Below are positions 24,532 to 36,084 of a stretch of 64,000 nt of DNA, piece after piece (within the stretch, counting starts at the first letter, position 1; the number at the start of each line of letters is the position of its first letter). The stretch covers positions 62,501 to 126,500 of the forward strand of contig CAMXCT020001704.1 of NCBI GenBank assembly GCA_947184155.2, read 5' to 3'. The notes below the pieces were generated by a model. It was given only the letters and a program-made list of their open reading frames with translations, did not search any database and was not told the origin of the DNA. This stretch comes from Cladocopium goreaui (taxonomy: Eukaryota > Sar > Dinophyceae > Suessiales > Symbiodiniaceae). The translations under genes were made by a program, and so were the position numbers.

Positions 24532-27500
24532 ATGCCTCACAGAATCTCAGCCTCACATAATCCTTTCAAGTCGTCGTGCCAAAAAGAGGCGACATCGAAC
24601 AAGGTGGCAGCTTTGCGGAGCGCCACGGTCGGTGGGCTGAGTTTTTCTCACCCTGCTGGGGTGAAGTCAGACCTCAGACCGAGCTGTGGGCGATACGGCG
24701 ATACCGGTCTGAATTGTACACAGTTGAAATACCCTCTGGTAAACTAACATAGCTATTGAATATGGCCATAGAAATAGTGAGTTTTCCCATTAAAAATGGT
24801 GATTTTCAATAGTTATGTTAGTTTACCAGAGGGTATGTTGAGATATGTTCAGATTGAGGTGACTCGGTTGAATCAAAGATACCCGAGGAAACTCGTTCAG
24901 ATCTCAAACCCAAATGAGCTGAGCAGTTTGTCCCAGACGCCCAGATACGCCTAGTGAATGTGTGGCCCTTGTGCAAACACCAAAAGCATATGCTGGGCTT
25001 GGGTGCTGGGTTGAACTGCCAGCTGGTTCCATTTTTTCATAGCCAAATTTTGTGCACTGGGAGTGTTTCCAAGGAGAACCAGTGCAAGCATACTGAAGAC
25101 CTCCCAATCACACTAGCCTTGAGGAAAGACTCCCTGGGTGTTGACAAAACACAACATTTCTTTTGCATGGCGCTCCATGTCCAACTGTCATGACGCTATG
25201 TCTCGACAACCTGGTTTCGCTGAAAAAGACTCAGACCGAGCCAGTGAATGAAAAGAGAAATGGGCTGAAAAGATTCGTAAAACAGATGGAAGCAACATGA
25301 AGCAACTTGGAAACGATTTGGAACAGAACTAATGGAAAACAGCAGAAAACCTGCTCATCTCGTCTTGACCTTGACACTTCTGAAATGGTAAGTTTCCGGA
25401 CCTTTGCTTGTAGGACGATCATGCGTCATCTCCTGAAACGGAGTGAGCAGCTGTACCGCGAAAGAACGGAAGCCAGCTCGCCAAGTCGGAGCTTTTGCTT
25501 TTTTCGCCACGCCCTTGAAATGAATTTCTTGAAGATCTTGTCATCAATAGTCGATTCTGGCAGACACAAGTGATACCGTTGGCAGAGAAAGGCTACAGCG
25601 GCTCCGAAAACCTGGAAGTGATTTCGATTCCCAAACCATTTCGCATGAGCAGTTGCCAAATGTGTTGATTGTTGTCGATTGGGGGTGATCTAGCGTTTAA
25701 GAAAACTCTGAGGGAGCAAGCTTCCAATCGATTCCCAGCAATTTCAAGCTGCCTTGACCAGTCCCAAGCCCGGTCGCTGAAGCATCAAGCCGACTGGCGG
25801 GACGGCATGGCAGATATGATGGGCCCCGAAAACGATGGGGAAGTCATCACAACATCCGTGCCGGATGGTGGGATGGGGACCATCAGGGTGTCGGGTACGC
25901 CATCCCAGTGTGGATGGCGTCAGATGCATAGCATCGTTCCATCACCGCTGTGACTGGTTCCAAGAACTTCGTCAAGGCGATCGCTAAAGATCAAGGATGC
26001 CACTGGCGGTATGGGAACAACTCTGGAAGTTTACTGATCTTTTTTTCCAGCTTTGCTTAAATGGGGACCATTTTTTAGCCGTTCTATGGTTCTCTTATCG
26101 CCTTTGTATCCTGTCCAAGCTGCCAATTTCTGTTTCACTGAGCCGATGAACCTCTCAGGCGCGGACACACGACTGAACATGGGAACGAAGAAGAAGACAC
26201 TTACAATCATGGATGATTGTGCCAAATTATAGCGACGTATGTCAATGTATACAATGTATACATATATTAATAATTGTAGATATAACACTCAATGGTTTGG
26301 TTTAAGGGAAAATCTACAGGAAACCATGGTTTTCCCTTAAACCAATCCATTGAAACACTATATAACACATGACAAAACACAAAAGTGTGTGTACAGAGCC
26401 CTGCACCTTTCGTTTTTTTCCGTCATTTTGAGCAGATTTGTGAGTTGCGGCTGGTACTGGATGTGTTGTCGCAGGTGCAGCTCATCAGCTGGCTGTGGGC
26501 AGTGGGAGTTCCCAGCCAGCTGCCATTCTGTTGATTCTGATTGCAACCTGCAACCAGGAATTATATATATATAATATTTTACATTATTTTGCATTCTAAT
26601 TCTAGTCTATATTCTATTTGATATTGATTCGATTGATTGCGTTAATTCTTTCAGTTGGCTTCGCAACGCCAACGTTGCCGATGTTCAGGTTCTTCCAGCT
26701 GATTCTGAGCGTTTCAAGCGGCCTTCTCGAATCCAAAAAGACAACAACATAACATTTCAGAAAACATGACATGAGATGACATTGCAACATTGCAAACCGA
26801 CAGATGGCCATGCATGCATCCATCCTTGCATCCATCCTTGCATGCATCCATCCTTGCATGCATCCATCCCGCCATCCATCCAGTATATTAGTCAGTCAGT
26901 CAGTCAGTTAGTCAGTCAGTCAGTTAATTAGTCAGCTAGATATAGATATATAGATACATATAGATACATAGATAGACCATGATAGACCTAGCGATAGATA
27001 TAGCGATAAATACCTCTACATCGGTAGATTCTGCACAGATCACCTGCAGCGATGCTGGATTTGAGTGGCGGTTGACGTCCCGGGCCACTCTCCGTAAGAC
27101 ACGGATCTTGGGTTTGGTCTAGACAAACGTAGGTTGACGTGCTGGACATTTTTCAAACATTCTCTTAGTATATTAGTGGTGATTTCTAGTTCATTTGCCT
27201 GCGTTTTTTGCACCACCTCGGGCCAAGAGTTGTCAGAGTTGCCCCAACTCGAGTGAAAGCCAACTCAGATACCCCACTTGAGCACTCTGTTTTTTCCTCC
27301 TGCGACGACTCAAATCAGCACAGATGGCGCCTTTTCAAAGGCCACACCAAGGCGCTTGAAATTTTGGCACAGCACGGGGTTCAATGGCAGCAAGGCCATA
27401 TTGCCAGCAGAAACAAACGCTTAAAACGTAAGTGGAACTTCAAGATACAGCCAACAATCCCATCTCAGAATGTTGAATGTAGCCAAGAATGAAGCTTAGA

Positions 27501-27861
27501 AGAAAAAAGGACCTCAGGGTCTTGGACAATGAGCAGATGGCTTTGCTTGTCACTATCCTGTTCACGTGATGTTGTGAACAGCAAGGCTCGAGCTAAAACT
27601 GGTGTTTCTGTCGCGTTGGCCGCATTGGTACCTTTTCTTGAAGCTATGATTGGCTATGATCATTTAATCAACCTTCTCGAAAGATGCACCCCCAAATAGT
27701 AGATGGTTACTCAATGTTAATGAGCCCTTATGGATGGTTGCGTGGTTCTTGGAGAAGCCCTTAATGAAGCTTCATTCAAAAAGGGGCTGTCACCGGGTGA
27801 ATCCGGCAGCGGCTTGGCGAGCCCCATGACATTCTCTGGCTGCCGCCGCTTGCGGTTCTGA
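24532..27861 (+). CDS. Unrecognised multi-exon gene
   Basis: No family recognised. Coding-like + strand islands with C/G-ending codons lie at about 24,570-24,730; 25,735-25,900 (WRDGMADMMGPENDGEVITT, then SVPDGGMGTIRVSG); 25,950-26,015 (VTGSKNFVKAIAKDQGCHW); about 26,430-26,510 (ELRLVLDVLSQVQLISWLWA); 26,657-26,735 (WLRNANVADVQVLPADSERF); about 27,200-27,430 (HTKALEILAQHGVQWQQGHI); and 27,745-27,861 (GEALNEASFKKGLSPGESGS, TGA 27,859-27,861). Order, frame links and start are not fixed and these may not all be one gene. It lies on the same strand as its neighbours. Confidence 0.35.
24729..24835. repeat. Palindromic element, family A
   Basis: Ends TACCCTCTGGTAAACTAACA and TTAGTTTACCAGAGGGTA, with AGCTATTGAA / TTCAATAGTTAT inside. 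It is an almost symmetrical copy lying just after a coding-like island. Confidence 0.88.
26290..26345. repeat. Short foldback
   Basis: TGGTTTAAGGGAAAA ... TTTTCCCTTAAACCA pair across a 17-bp loop, with ACACTCAATGG / CCATTGAAACAC outside. TTTCCCTTAAACCAATC also occurs at about 4,410, so this is probably a dispersed element. Confidence 0.6.
26810..26985. repeat. CATCCATCCTTG and GTCA microsatellites
   Basis: Three CATGCATCCATCCTTG-type units, then (GTCA)n with GTTA variants, then a TAGATA tract. No gene. Confidence 0.85.
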
Positions 27862-28488
27862 AATTTGAAAGGTTGGAAACAGCAACAGAACATCTTGATT
27901 GCAGACCAAGCACTGCATGAGAAAATTTGACTCATTCGCAAAAGTCAGCAAAACCATGCAAGACCGATTACACATTGGCAAAGCTTTCCTAATGGTCCTA
28001 ATGTAGTTGCGGCGAGAAACCTCAAGTTGAGCATTTGACAGCAGATCCGGAGATGTTTTCAACTAACTATATGTGACTACACCGATTCTTTCGGTAGAAA
28101 TGAGGTGTCTGTAGAGCACGATGGAGGCAGGGTGTGACACAGAAACAATTCCCGGGTCGGTGAGATCACAGGGTTTGATCTTGAAGCAAGTTTATCACCC
28201 TGGTTGCTTCATGCCAGAGGGCACTCCAATATGACGAAAACATGCAAAAACAACTGCTGGAAATGTATGGACATAGTACTTGCCATATCAATCAAAGGGC
28301 CTGATTCATGTTGGGTCTTGGGTCTGATCCAAGCTGCCTGTACCTGTGCACCGTGGAATCTTGGCTCATAGTCAGGCAGGTGCAGTGACTGGAATGTCCA
28401 CGGCATGTCCACGGGATCATTTTCATGTCATAATTTGTTGTTGGACACGAAAAGAGCTGCCGACCTCACCCTCTGATATTTGAGAAGC

Positions 28489-31400
28489 ATGGCGTCAGAG
28501 GAGGCCGGGTACTGTTGCCACAGATGTTGCTACATCAGTTGATCCTCTTCATTTCGATGGCAAAGATGACGGTTTCTTTCTTTTTTTTGCGGCTGATCCC
28601 AAGGCACTCTTGCTTGCTGCTCGTGGGGTAGCATAGTTTATTCCGATTCCAAAAGTTGCTGAGGATGGTCCGACATGTGTCTTACACTGGCAAACAACTC
28701 TGGATGATTCACTTTAGTTAATAGATTTTATGCTTATACTGATTACACTTCTTTTTATTCAAAAATCACCAGCTACTTCAGTGGCCAAGCTCACATTCAG
28801 CTTAAGTTTCGTCCATGCGCTTGAGGTGAGCTCCAGTCAGCAGCAGATGAGGCTGTCTACAACGATGCAGTTCGTGTGACGAAGGCGGGACTGGCGAGCG
28901 GGACGACAAAGGGTTGCACATTCACTGAAGGTGTGTAAGGCCTCTGGTTATTCAACATAGCCATGGGAAATGACCCATAGAAATAGATGGTTTACCTATT
29001 AAAAATGGTGATTTTCCAGATGGTATGATTTTTGTTGTCCTTGGACTCTTTGAGCCGCTTTTGGAACTACTCAGTGAAGCTCCACAGATTTTAAGTACAT
29101 CAAACGTTCCCAAATACTTCTGTATGCTAAAGGTCTGCTATGTCTGTTTTAGGAAAGGTATTGCTTTGTTGTTGCCCTTTTATCAACAACGAGTCTTTGG
29201 TCCGCCGACGCATGTCTCCACATGGTTCAGATCTTTTCCGGCATCTTCTTTGCCGGACTGGCGGGATGGCTAAGCATGGCAAACGGCACGAAGCTCTCCT
29301 TCATTCAGCAGGCCTGTGGCATGGCCGTCACATTGTATGGCATAGTTGATTTTAATGTGAATATATATATATACACATAATGTTTGCATAATCTTAGACA
29401 CCGATTGAAATGAGTTGAAAGTGGGGCTAGTTTCAACTGTGACATGAGTTTAATATTCATTGGCGCATTGCGAAGGCAGCGTTGGAGAAGCGTTTGACCG
29501 TTTGCTGCTTCTTGGGTGTAAGAAACTCAGTGTCCTACAAGCAGGTGCTCCACGGTCACCAATGGTGATGAGCCAAATGGTTCATTCACCATCATTGCCA
29601 TAGGTATCTCCAGTTGTAGACGCCAAGGTCTACGTGGGTGCATTTTCGGCGTTCTTCAACTTCTTCCAACTTACAGAAGCGACTTGGACCCATACCTGGG
29701 TTTGGTATCTCAGAATTATGGAGAAAAACCACACATTTGATGGTTTAATCAGCACTTTGGGGGTAATTATACATATTATACCATATGCATCCATACATGG
29801 TCCATACACCTCATTTTCAGACACAGCCATTTCTTTTTTTTGTGTTTCTCATCCTCAGCCGTGTCTCAGTAGTGGCTGAAGGTGGATGATGTCCTTCTTG
29901 ATCGCGAAGGCTCCTTCACTTTGGACTTTTCGCGGCCGCTGGAGTCCTGGCTAATCAGACATGACCAGCGAGGTTCACTGGGATGGATTTCAGCCAATCC
30001 ATAGTGTATCCCTCTATTTAATAGATGGATCACTATTCCATGGTTCATGGGATAATTATAGAGGGATACACTATTTTATAGATGGATTTCACCCAATCAG
30101 CCCAATCCAATAGGCTGTGCCAACGATTCTTTTTTTGCTTGCCAGAGTTTTTTCACCGGTTTTCATACCTTGGCTTGAGACAAAAAGAAACCCAATAGCC
30201 GCTATAGCCCCAACAAAGAATGACGTCTCACCGAGATATTCCAGCGATGACCTGCTTGCCGCAAGCGCGAGAATTTCTCAGAGACCGCAACCGTCGGTCC
30301 GTCATCTTACTTGTGCGTTTTACGTAGGGAATGAAGGAATGATCCACTGGCTAACTATCAATAATAGTCCCAGCAACCCCCAGCAACCCATCCATTCCCT
30401 ACGTTTAGCACCAGTAAGTCATCGCTGTCTCAGGAATGGATCATGACTTGCCCTTTGATGCAGCTCGCTCTGGTTCTGATGGGTGGTTCGCGCATCCCAG
30501 AGTACCGGCGCATGGTAATGCCCGGACTGTCGCTGAGCGGCACGAGCGGCAAAAGCTGGAAAGGAAACTCCCGCACTGACTGATGTCCGAAAAATGGAGA
30601 GAGGCAACCCTTTGATTTTTGGCAACTAGAACCTTCTTGGACTTCCGAAGTTCTATGCTTGGTAAATGCATACCAATACCCCTCCAATTTCTCCTTTGAC
30701 ATGGTGCTTGTGAAAAAAATGAATACATGAATTACTGTAAATGAACTAAGTGAATAGATAGATTAGATTAGATTATATATAGAGATTAGATGAGATGAGA
30801 TTAGTTTCGATTAAATTAGATTAGATTAGATGAGATTAGTTTCGATTAGTTATTTTGCCAGGGAGTAGATAGATAGATTAGATTGGAATAGATTCGAGTA
30901 GATCAGGTTAGATTCGATTAGATTAGATTAGATAGATATGGTATACTAATACAGACATACATATATGATCATATATGTAGATATACTTCAATGTACCCCC
31001 CAACTTGTGATCTTTCTTAAACATCACTCGCATTTCCTGGATCGCTGCTGAGGTCTGTGATCGTTCTGGTCTGCGGAACGGCCTCGATGCTTCTATGGGA
31101 TGTTTGGGTTTGGACCTCGATTTCTGCGGCAACTCAAAATACGATGGCCAGAAATGGGGTGATCCCCAAGATTTTTGTGATTTTTTCATATTTTTTCCAT
31201 CCGAATCAGCCAATCATTGAGCCATTTTTCATCTGCACATGGCGTTTACGCCACAGTCGTAATGGCACGTTGACGCCACGAATCGACCGTCGACCAGGTC
31301 TACGTGGCGTACGGCGTTGGGTTGTGCTTCGCCTGTGTGGCCTGGACAGTTTCAATAGCATCTGGGTAAATTTCATCACGACTGCGACCGAGCCCTGGAA

Positions 31401-33166
31401 TCATGGTTTTTATATGGGACATCATCCCCTTTTATGGCCGCAAGATTCAGGTTAGTGAAATATTGTAATTTACCCAGATTTACCCAGATACCATCCAATG
31501 ATCAGAGAATTTTGGACTTTGAGATCTCGACTTTGCCCAGGTGATGTTTTGGCTGAACCGTCAGCAGATTGTTGAGCACAGTGATGGTCAAGAGTGTTTG
31601 CTGTTCCTTGGTGAAAAAGGGACGGTTGTATTGAACAAATCGCATGAAACTCTACATTACCCTCTATAGATATCTATAGATAGGATCCTCTAAAGCTGTC
31701 TGTCAGTCCTCTGTAGAGACCCAGAGTCTTGCCATGTGTTGGCGTGTCTCGTTGAGCCTTAATGTCTTAGTCTCTCACATTTTCCGAGAAATGGGTTTGC
31801 CTTGAATCCATTGCTTAATCATAATTTCCCCCATTAGACAACCATTTTGGGGGTATACTCCATCTTCAGACACAAATGGCAAAGTGGAATCTCTGACCAT
31901 TGCAGCATTGCTGATTGCAACATCCAGGTACGGAGACTCCGAGCTGCCTGGCAGCACTGCTGGCAACCAAACATGATCGATTTTGATGGGCCAAAATGGC
32001 TAAATGCATTGGACTTTGAGCGTGCAGGTGACATCAGGTGACAGTAATCCTCACTCAATGTGATCACATCATGTAGCAATCTTCGGTTAAAACCAGGGTC
32101 TATATGAGATGTCTAAACAATCTACCCTGTGTTGGTTACGCGGCAGTGGCTCACCAGGTTCCGCAAAGCATCGATTCTGCTGATCGTGACCTGGGTGCCC
32201 TTTCCGACCTTCTACGCGCTCTCACCCGAGGGCTTCGGAAGCTCAGCGTCAGACAGCTGTTGCCACGGCTTTCTGGGTAAAACACGAGACATGAAGAAAT
32301 AGATCCTGGCGGAGGTTGAAAAGTCTGATACCTACGTCTAAGTATACATATGTACATAATAAATCATAATAATATATGTATATAGACATAATATATAATA
32401 TATATATATATAGACATAATAATATATATATATATATAGAGTATATAATATATAAAATATTATCATATACACTATACACACACACAGTATATTCTAATTC
32501 TGAACATATTTATACTTTAGATCTTTGCACACACACACACACATCCATCCATCCATCCATCCATGCATGCATGCATGCATGCATACATACATACCTACGT
32601 ACATACATACATACATACATACATACATACATACATACATACCTACGTACATACATACATACATACATACATACATACATACATACATACATACATACAT
32701 ACATACATACATACATACAGTACATACATACATACATGCATGCATGCATGCATGCATGCATCCATGCATCCATCCATCCATACATCCATACATCCATACA
32801 TCCATACATCCATACATCCATACATCCATACATCTATACATCCATACATCCATACATCCATACATCCATACATCCATACATCCATACATCCACACATCCA
32901 CACATCCACACATCCACACATCCACACATCCACACATCCACACATACATACATACATACATACATACATACATACATACATACATACATACATACATACA
33001 TACATACATACATACATACATACATACATACATACATACATACATACATACATACATACATACATACATACATACATACAACATACATACAACATACATA
33101 CATACATACATACATACATACATACATACATACATACATACATACATACATACATACATACATACA

Positions 33167-33197
<31 letters not shown>

Positions 33198-33905
33198 GCA
33201 AAGATAGGTATAGGTTCTTCTGTTTGTAGCTTGGCTCCGAAAAGACCCGTTCGTTTCGGGTGCATTTTTTTGGGTTTCGTCTTAAGGAATCATCACTGAC
33301 ATTCTCTTCGTCCAGGCCAAGATCCGACCCTGGGTTGGGAAGTCCCTGGTTCGACGTGATTTGCTACCATATTCTTTAGTAGCAAATCACCACCATTGGC
33401 GATACCCCCAATTCTTAAGCCACGTTTGGCCAGGGTTTATCAATGGGTTGATATCATAGCGGATGCTTTTGAGTCTGCGAGTCGTCCCAGAAATTTTTAT
33501 CGCAGTTTTTGACGCCACAATTTGCAAATTGGGAGAAGCTGTCTTGAAGGTGAGAGCAATGTGTGGACAGATTGGGTGAAGGGTCAGTTCTGCAGATCTT
33601 CTATTTTCGCATCCTGTGAAGATCTGTGAAGTGTGGGGCCTTTTGTAGCCACTTGTCTGAAAGATTTGTGGGAACTAACACCGAAACTCTCTATCAGGTC
33701 GGCTGGGCGTTTCTGAACATCGTGTCTAAGTTCACCTTCATCTTTTACATTCAAAGGATCAAGGACTGTCACTGTGCCACACCTTGATGTGTGAGTCGAA
33801 GCCCCCGGGAGCACTGGACGATCGATAGGACAACTATTGCAATCGCCTGAAAGTGAAGCGCGAGTTCGCCGGAGTGCAGACTGCTGGACCAAAAGGAGGC
33901 AATGG
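28489..33905 (+). CDS. Microbial (type I) rhodopsin, at least ten exons
   Basis: Seven-helix retinal protein. Exons (+): a candidate start is ATG 28,489 (MASEEAG); 28,837-28,930; 29,153-~29,336 (first hydrophobic helices, MVQIFSGIFFAGLAGW); 29,611-~29,676 (VYVGAFSAFFNFFQLT); 29,882-29,941 (DFSRPL); 30,434-~30,530 (helix C, EWIMTCPLMQLALVL); 31,053-~31,100 (VIVLVCGTASML); 31,298-~31,365 (VYVAYGVGLCFACVAW); 31,541-~31,600 (FWLNRQQIVEHSDGQ); 32,147-~32,237 (helix F, TWVPFPTFYALSPEGFG); 33,287-33,315 (IITDILFVQ); 33,698-~33,767 (helix G, WAFLNIVSKFTFIFYIQR); perhaps 33,840-33,905. By bacteriorhodopsin numbering Arg82 and Trp86 are kept, Asp85 is Glu, Thr90 is Cys, Asp96 is Ala, Asp212 is Asn, and Lys216 is kept. 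No Asp donor favours a slow sensory or channel-like cycle over a fast pump (inference). A C-terminal fused domain was not found. Confidence 0.85.
28940..29023. repeat. Truncated family A element
   Basis: GCCTCTGGTTATTCAACATAGCC at the left, then AGAAATAGATGGTTTACCTATTAAAAATGGTGATTTTC. The right arm ends early at CCAGATGGTA. It lies in the intron after the 28,837-28,930 rhodopsin exon. Confidence 0.7.
29981..30098. repeat. Foldback flanked by near-identical direct repeats
   Basis: ATAGTGTATCCCTCTAT (30,001-30,017) is inverted as ATAGAGGGATACACTAT (about 30,057-30,073). On each side stands GATGGATTTCA(G/C)CCAATC, with one mismatch in 18 bases. The flanking copies look like a long target duplication. 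Confidence 0.7.
30310..30414. repeat. Palindromic element, family B
   Basis: Ends CTTGTGCGTTTTACGTAGGG and CCCTACGTTTAGCACCAG. The interior AATGATCCACTGGCTAACTA and CCCAGCAACCCATCC matches the 22,209 copy. It ends 19 bp upstream of the rhodopsin helix C exon. Confidence 0.85.
30745..30945. repeat. GATTA-type microsatellite
   Basis: Degenerate TAGATTAGATTAGATGAGATTAG units over about 200 bp, in a rhodopsin intron. Confidence 0.8.
32338..32470. repeat. AT microsatellite in rhodopsin intron
   Basis: TATATA tracts with AGACATAATA interruptions, between the helix F exon and the CATA block. Confidence 0.85.
32528..33196. repeat. CATA/CATC/CACA microsatellite, about 670 bp
   Basis: CACA, CATC, CATG, CATA with CTACGTA interruptions, then CATCCATA, CACACATC and a long CATA run with two ACATACAACATAC breaks. 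Open frames of 100-300 codons on both strands are repeat read-through. It is wholly inside the rhodopsin intron between helices F and G. Confidence 0.95.
33316..33697 (+). other. GC-AG intron in the rhodopsin
   Basis: The protein junction IITDILFVQ | VGWAFLN gives a donor GTCCAG/GCCAAG and an acceptor TATCAG/GTCGGC. Inside, GTGATTTGCTAC ... GTAGCAAATCAC (about 33,357-33,391) makes a short perfect hairpin. Confidence 0.7.
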
Positions 33906-34202
33906 TACCCACTGCGGCAGCCACTGAATATTTTTGAACATGTTGGGACCCTGGGTCCATTTTTTTTTCACAAAAATCGGATGGGATGAACCCCAAAATC
34001 ACCAGTGAATCTGTTTTCCCTGTGTTTGTCAAATGTGGTTTTCTTACACATTGCTGGGAGAATGTACCGAGCGAGGTGGTTTAGTCGGTCCTGATGGAAC
34101 CATCACCCCACCACTGTCCGGCATGGACTTGGTGAAGTCCAAACAACAAGTCACTCGGCAGGGCAGGGGATGCGCGCGGGCAGCACACCCAATGATTGGT
34201 TC

Positions 34203-34314
34203 ACTTTCTGATAAACTGACATAGCATACATAGCGAAGCGGAAAATCACCCTTAACACATATAGCCAAATCAATTATAAATGGTCATTTTCTGTAGCTAT
34301 GTGACCAGAGGGTA
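34203..34314. repeat. Degenerate family A element
   Basis: The left end CTTTCTGATAAACTGACATAG is diverged. The right end GTAGCTATGTGACCAGAGGGTA is typical. Confidence 0.65.
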
Positions 34315-34492
34315 TGGGGAAAATTGATGAAAACTGGAACTTGACCGGACCACCACTATATTTCAGGGCTGAAAACCATCATCCATTACCGTGTCATCAA
34401 ACCTGTCGGATAATCCAGCCAGGGCACCAGACGTTGGTTTATAAGCCCCATGACAACACCCATTAACTAGTCCAATATATCACAGCAATGTC

Positions 34493-34565
34493 AATATATA
34501 TATATATATTATATTATATTATATATTATATATTATATATTATATATTTTATATATTATATTCCT
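34493..34565. repeat. AT microsatellite
   Basis: TATATAT with TATAT/ATTATAT units, about 70 bp. The sequence from here to 35,970 holds two weak coding-like islands (34,655-34,735, ATSEMGALVVETMHLVAAL; 34,980-35,100) and otherwise nothing I can assign. Confidence 0.75.
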
Positions 34566-35968
34566 TATTAAGTCTAGTTTGTAGATATGTCCTGTCCATC
34601 CGTTTTTTGTTTTCCACCACCACGCACTGGCTTTCGGATTAGGAGAAGGCAACAAGCGAGATGGGCGCCCTGGTGGTTGAAACAATGCACCTTGTCGCAG
34701 CACTTTGCGAAAAAATGAGGAGTTTTAAGGTGATGTTTTTCTGGAGTTTTGATGGGATTTTCATTGGATTTCAAGGTGATTTCATAGGATTGATTTTTTT
34801 TTGGGCAGGGTGACCCATGGCCATAGAACAGCTCAATTTTCTCATTCTTCGATGGCCAGGTGGGGTCGCCAAGTTCAAACACACCCACATCTACATTGGA
34901 TTATTTCAACACCATATATATATATATATACACAATAGTAAAATTATATATGCATACATAATTTCGTGTATCTGTGATATTTTCACCGATCAATTTCGCT
35001 TCAACTTTGGCCGAAGCCATGCCCTCGCCCTGCGAGGAACTTCCTGGGCATGGCGCAAAACTCTGACCGCTTCTTGAGGCGCCGGGAAGATGCGAAAATC
35101 ATCGAAAATCTGTGGCTACACCGTGAAACTTGTAGTTAATAATGGTGAATTACATGGTTAATCAATGGCTAATAATGGTAAAAATCATGGATAATATATC
35201 TTAATAATGGTGAAACTCATGGCTGAGAATGGTGAATTACTCTTCAAAATGAACTAATATGGTAGTTTAGTGGGATTTAATGGGATTATAATCAACTTAA
35301 CTAGAGTTTATGGTGATTTTGACTATATCTAGCAATCTGAGCAGTGCTCAAGACCTGTATTGGTGGATTATTATATGGGGTTATACTGTCCAATAGATTG
35401 GGGAGTATCACAATCATGGGAACTTTAGCAAAACCAGCCAGTATCAAGGGACGACAGGGGGTGAAATGAACACTGCTCATTTCAGGATGGTTGGAATATC
35501 ATCCACTAAATTTTCATGTAACTAAAAGGGGATTGTTCTGTTTGAACGTTTTTTGTTTCCTTCGGGGTAAACATGCAGATTCTTGATGTTTGCTGGATGG
35601 TTAAAAAAACAGTCATCATTTCCTACATTGGTAACAAAACATTAGTAACATAAAGCCAGATCGTTGTTGGACGATTGATGATTGTTGGTTAATTAAAGCA
35701 CTTATTGATGACTTGGGAGCAAACTCAGGATTTAACCATGGGGATGTTGGTTTGTCCAAACATTTGGGGTGTGGGGTATCTCCAAGAATGTTAAATTTAC
35801 TGAGAGCAATGAATCATGAAAAACCACTGCTGGGAGATGGGCATTTGGGGCCTAGCACCAGGTTGCTGCAGAAGTCCAACATTACTTCCTTGACAGCTTT
35901 GGAAGGCCTCACCCAGGCCCTCTTCGTTTTTTAGTTGGGTTTGGGTCCATTGAACTACCCGAGACGGG

Positions 35969-36070
35969 ATCCCTAGGGTAAATCAGCATAGATGTGGAAA
36001 ATCCATGATTTCCCTACATCATCTACATATAGTGCATTTTCCACATCTATAGTCAGTTTACTAGAGGGTA
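35969..36070. repeat. Family A-like palindromic element
   Basis: Left end CCCTAGGGTAAATCAGCATAG, right end CTATAGTCAGTTTACTAGAGGGTA, with GATGTGGAAAATCCA / TGCATTTTCCACATC as inner arms. Its inner arms differ from other family A copies, so it may be a subfamily. Confidence 0.65.
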
Positions 36071-36084
36071 ACCATTCCATTTCG

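Larger units (their letters stand above)
29942..30433 (+). other. GA-AG intron in the rhodopsin
   Basis: Helix C homology requires R-P-L then E-W. The fit is exact if the exon ends at CGGCCGCTG and the next begins GAATGG after CAG, which makes the intron start GAGTCC and end CTCAG. GA donors are rare outside dinoflagellates. The intron contains one foldback and one family B element. Confidence 0.65.

Noticed and set aside
32376..33299. A 307-codon + frame and 235-codon - frame
   Set aside because: Same microsatellite read-through, inside the rhodopsin intron between helices F and G.
33400..33560. Frame reading VVPEIFIAVFDATICKLGEA as a rhodopsin exon
   Set aside because: The helix F to helix G junction is already satisfied by IITDILFVQ joined to VGWAFLN; this stretch would break it.
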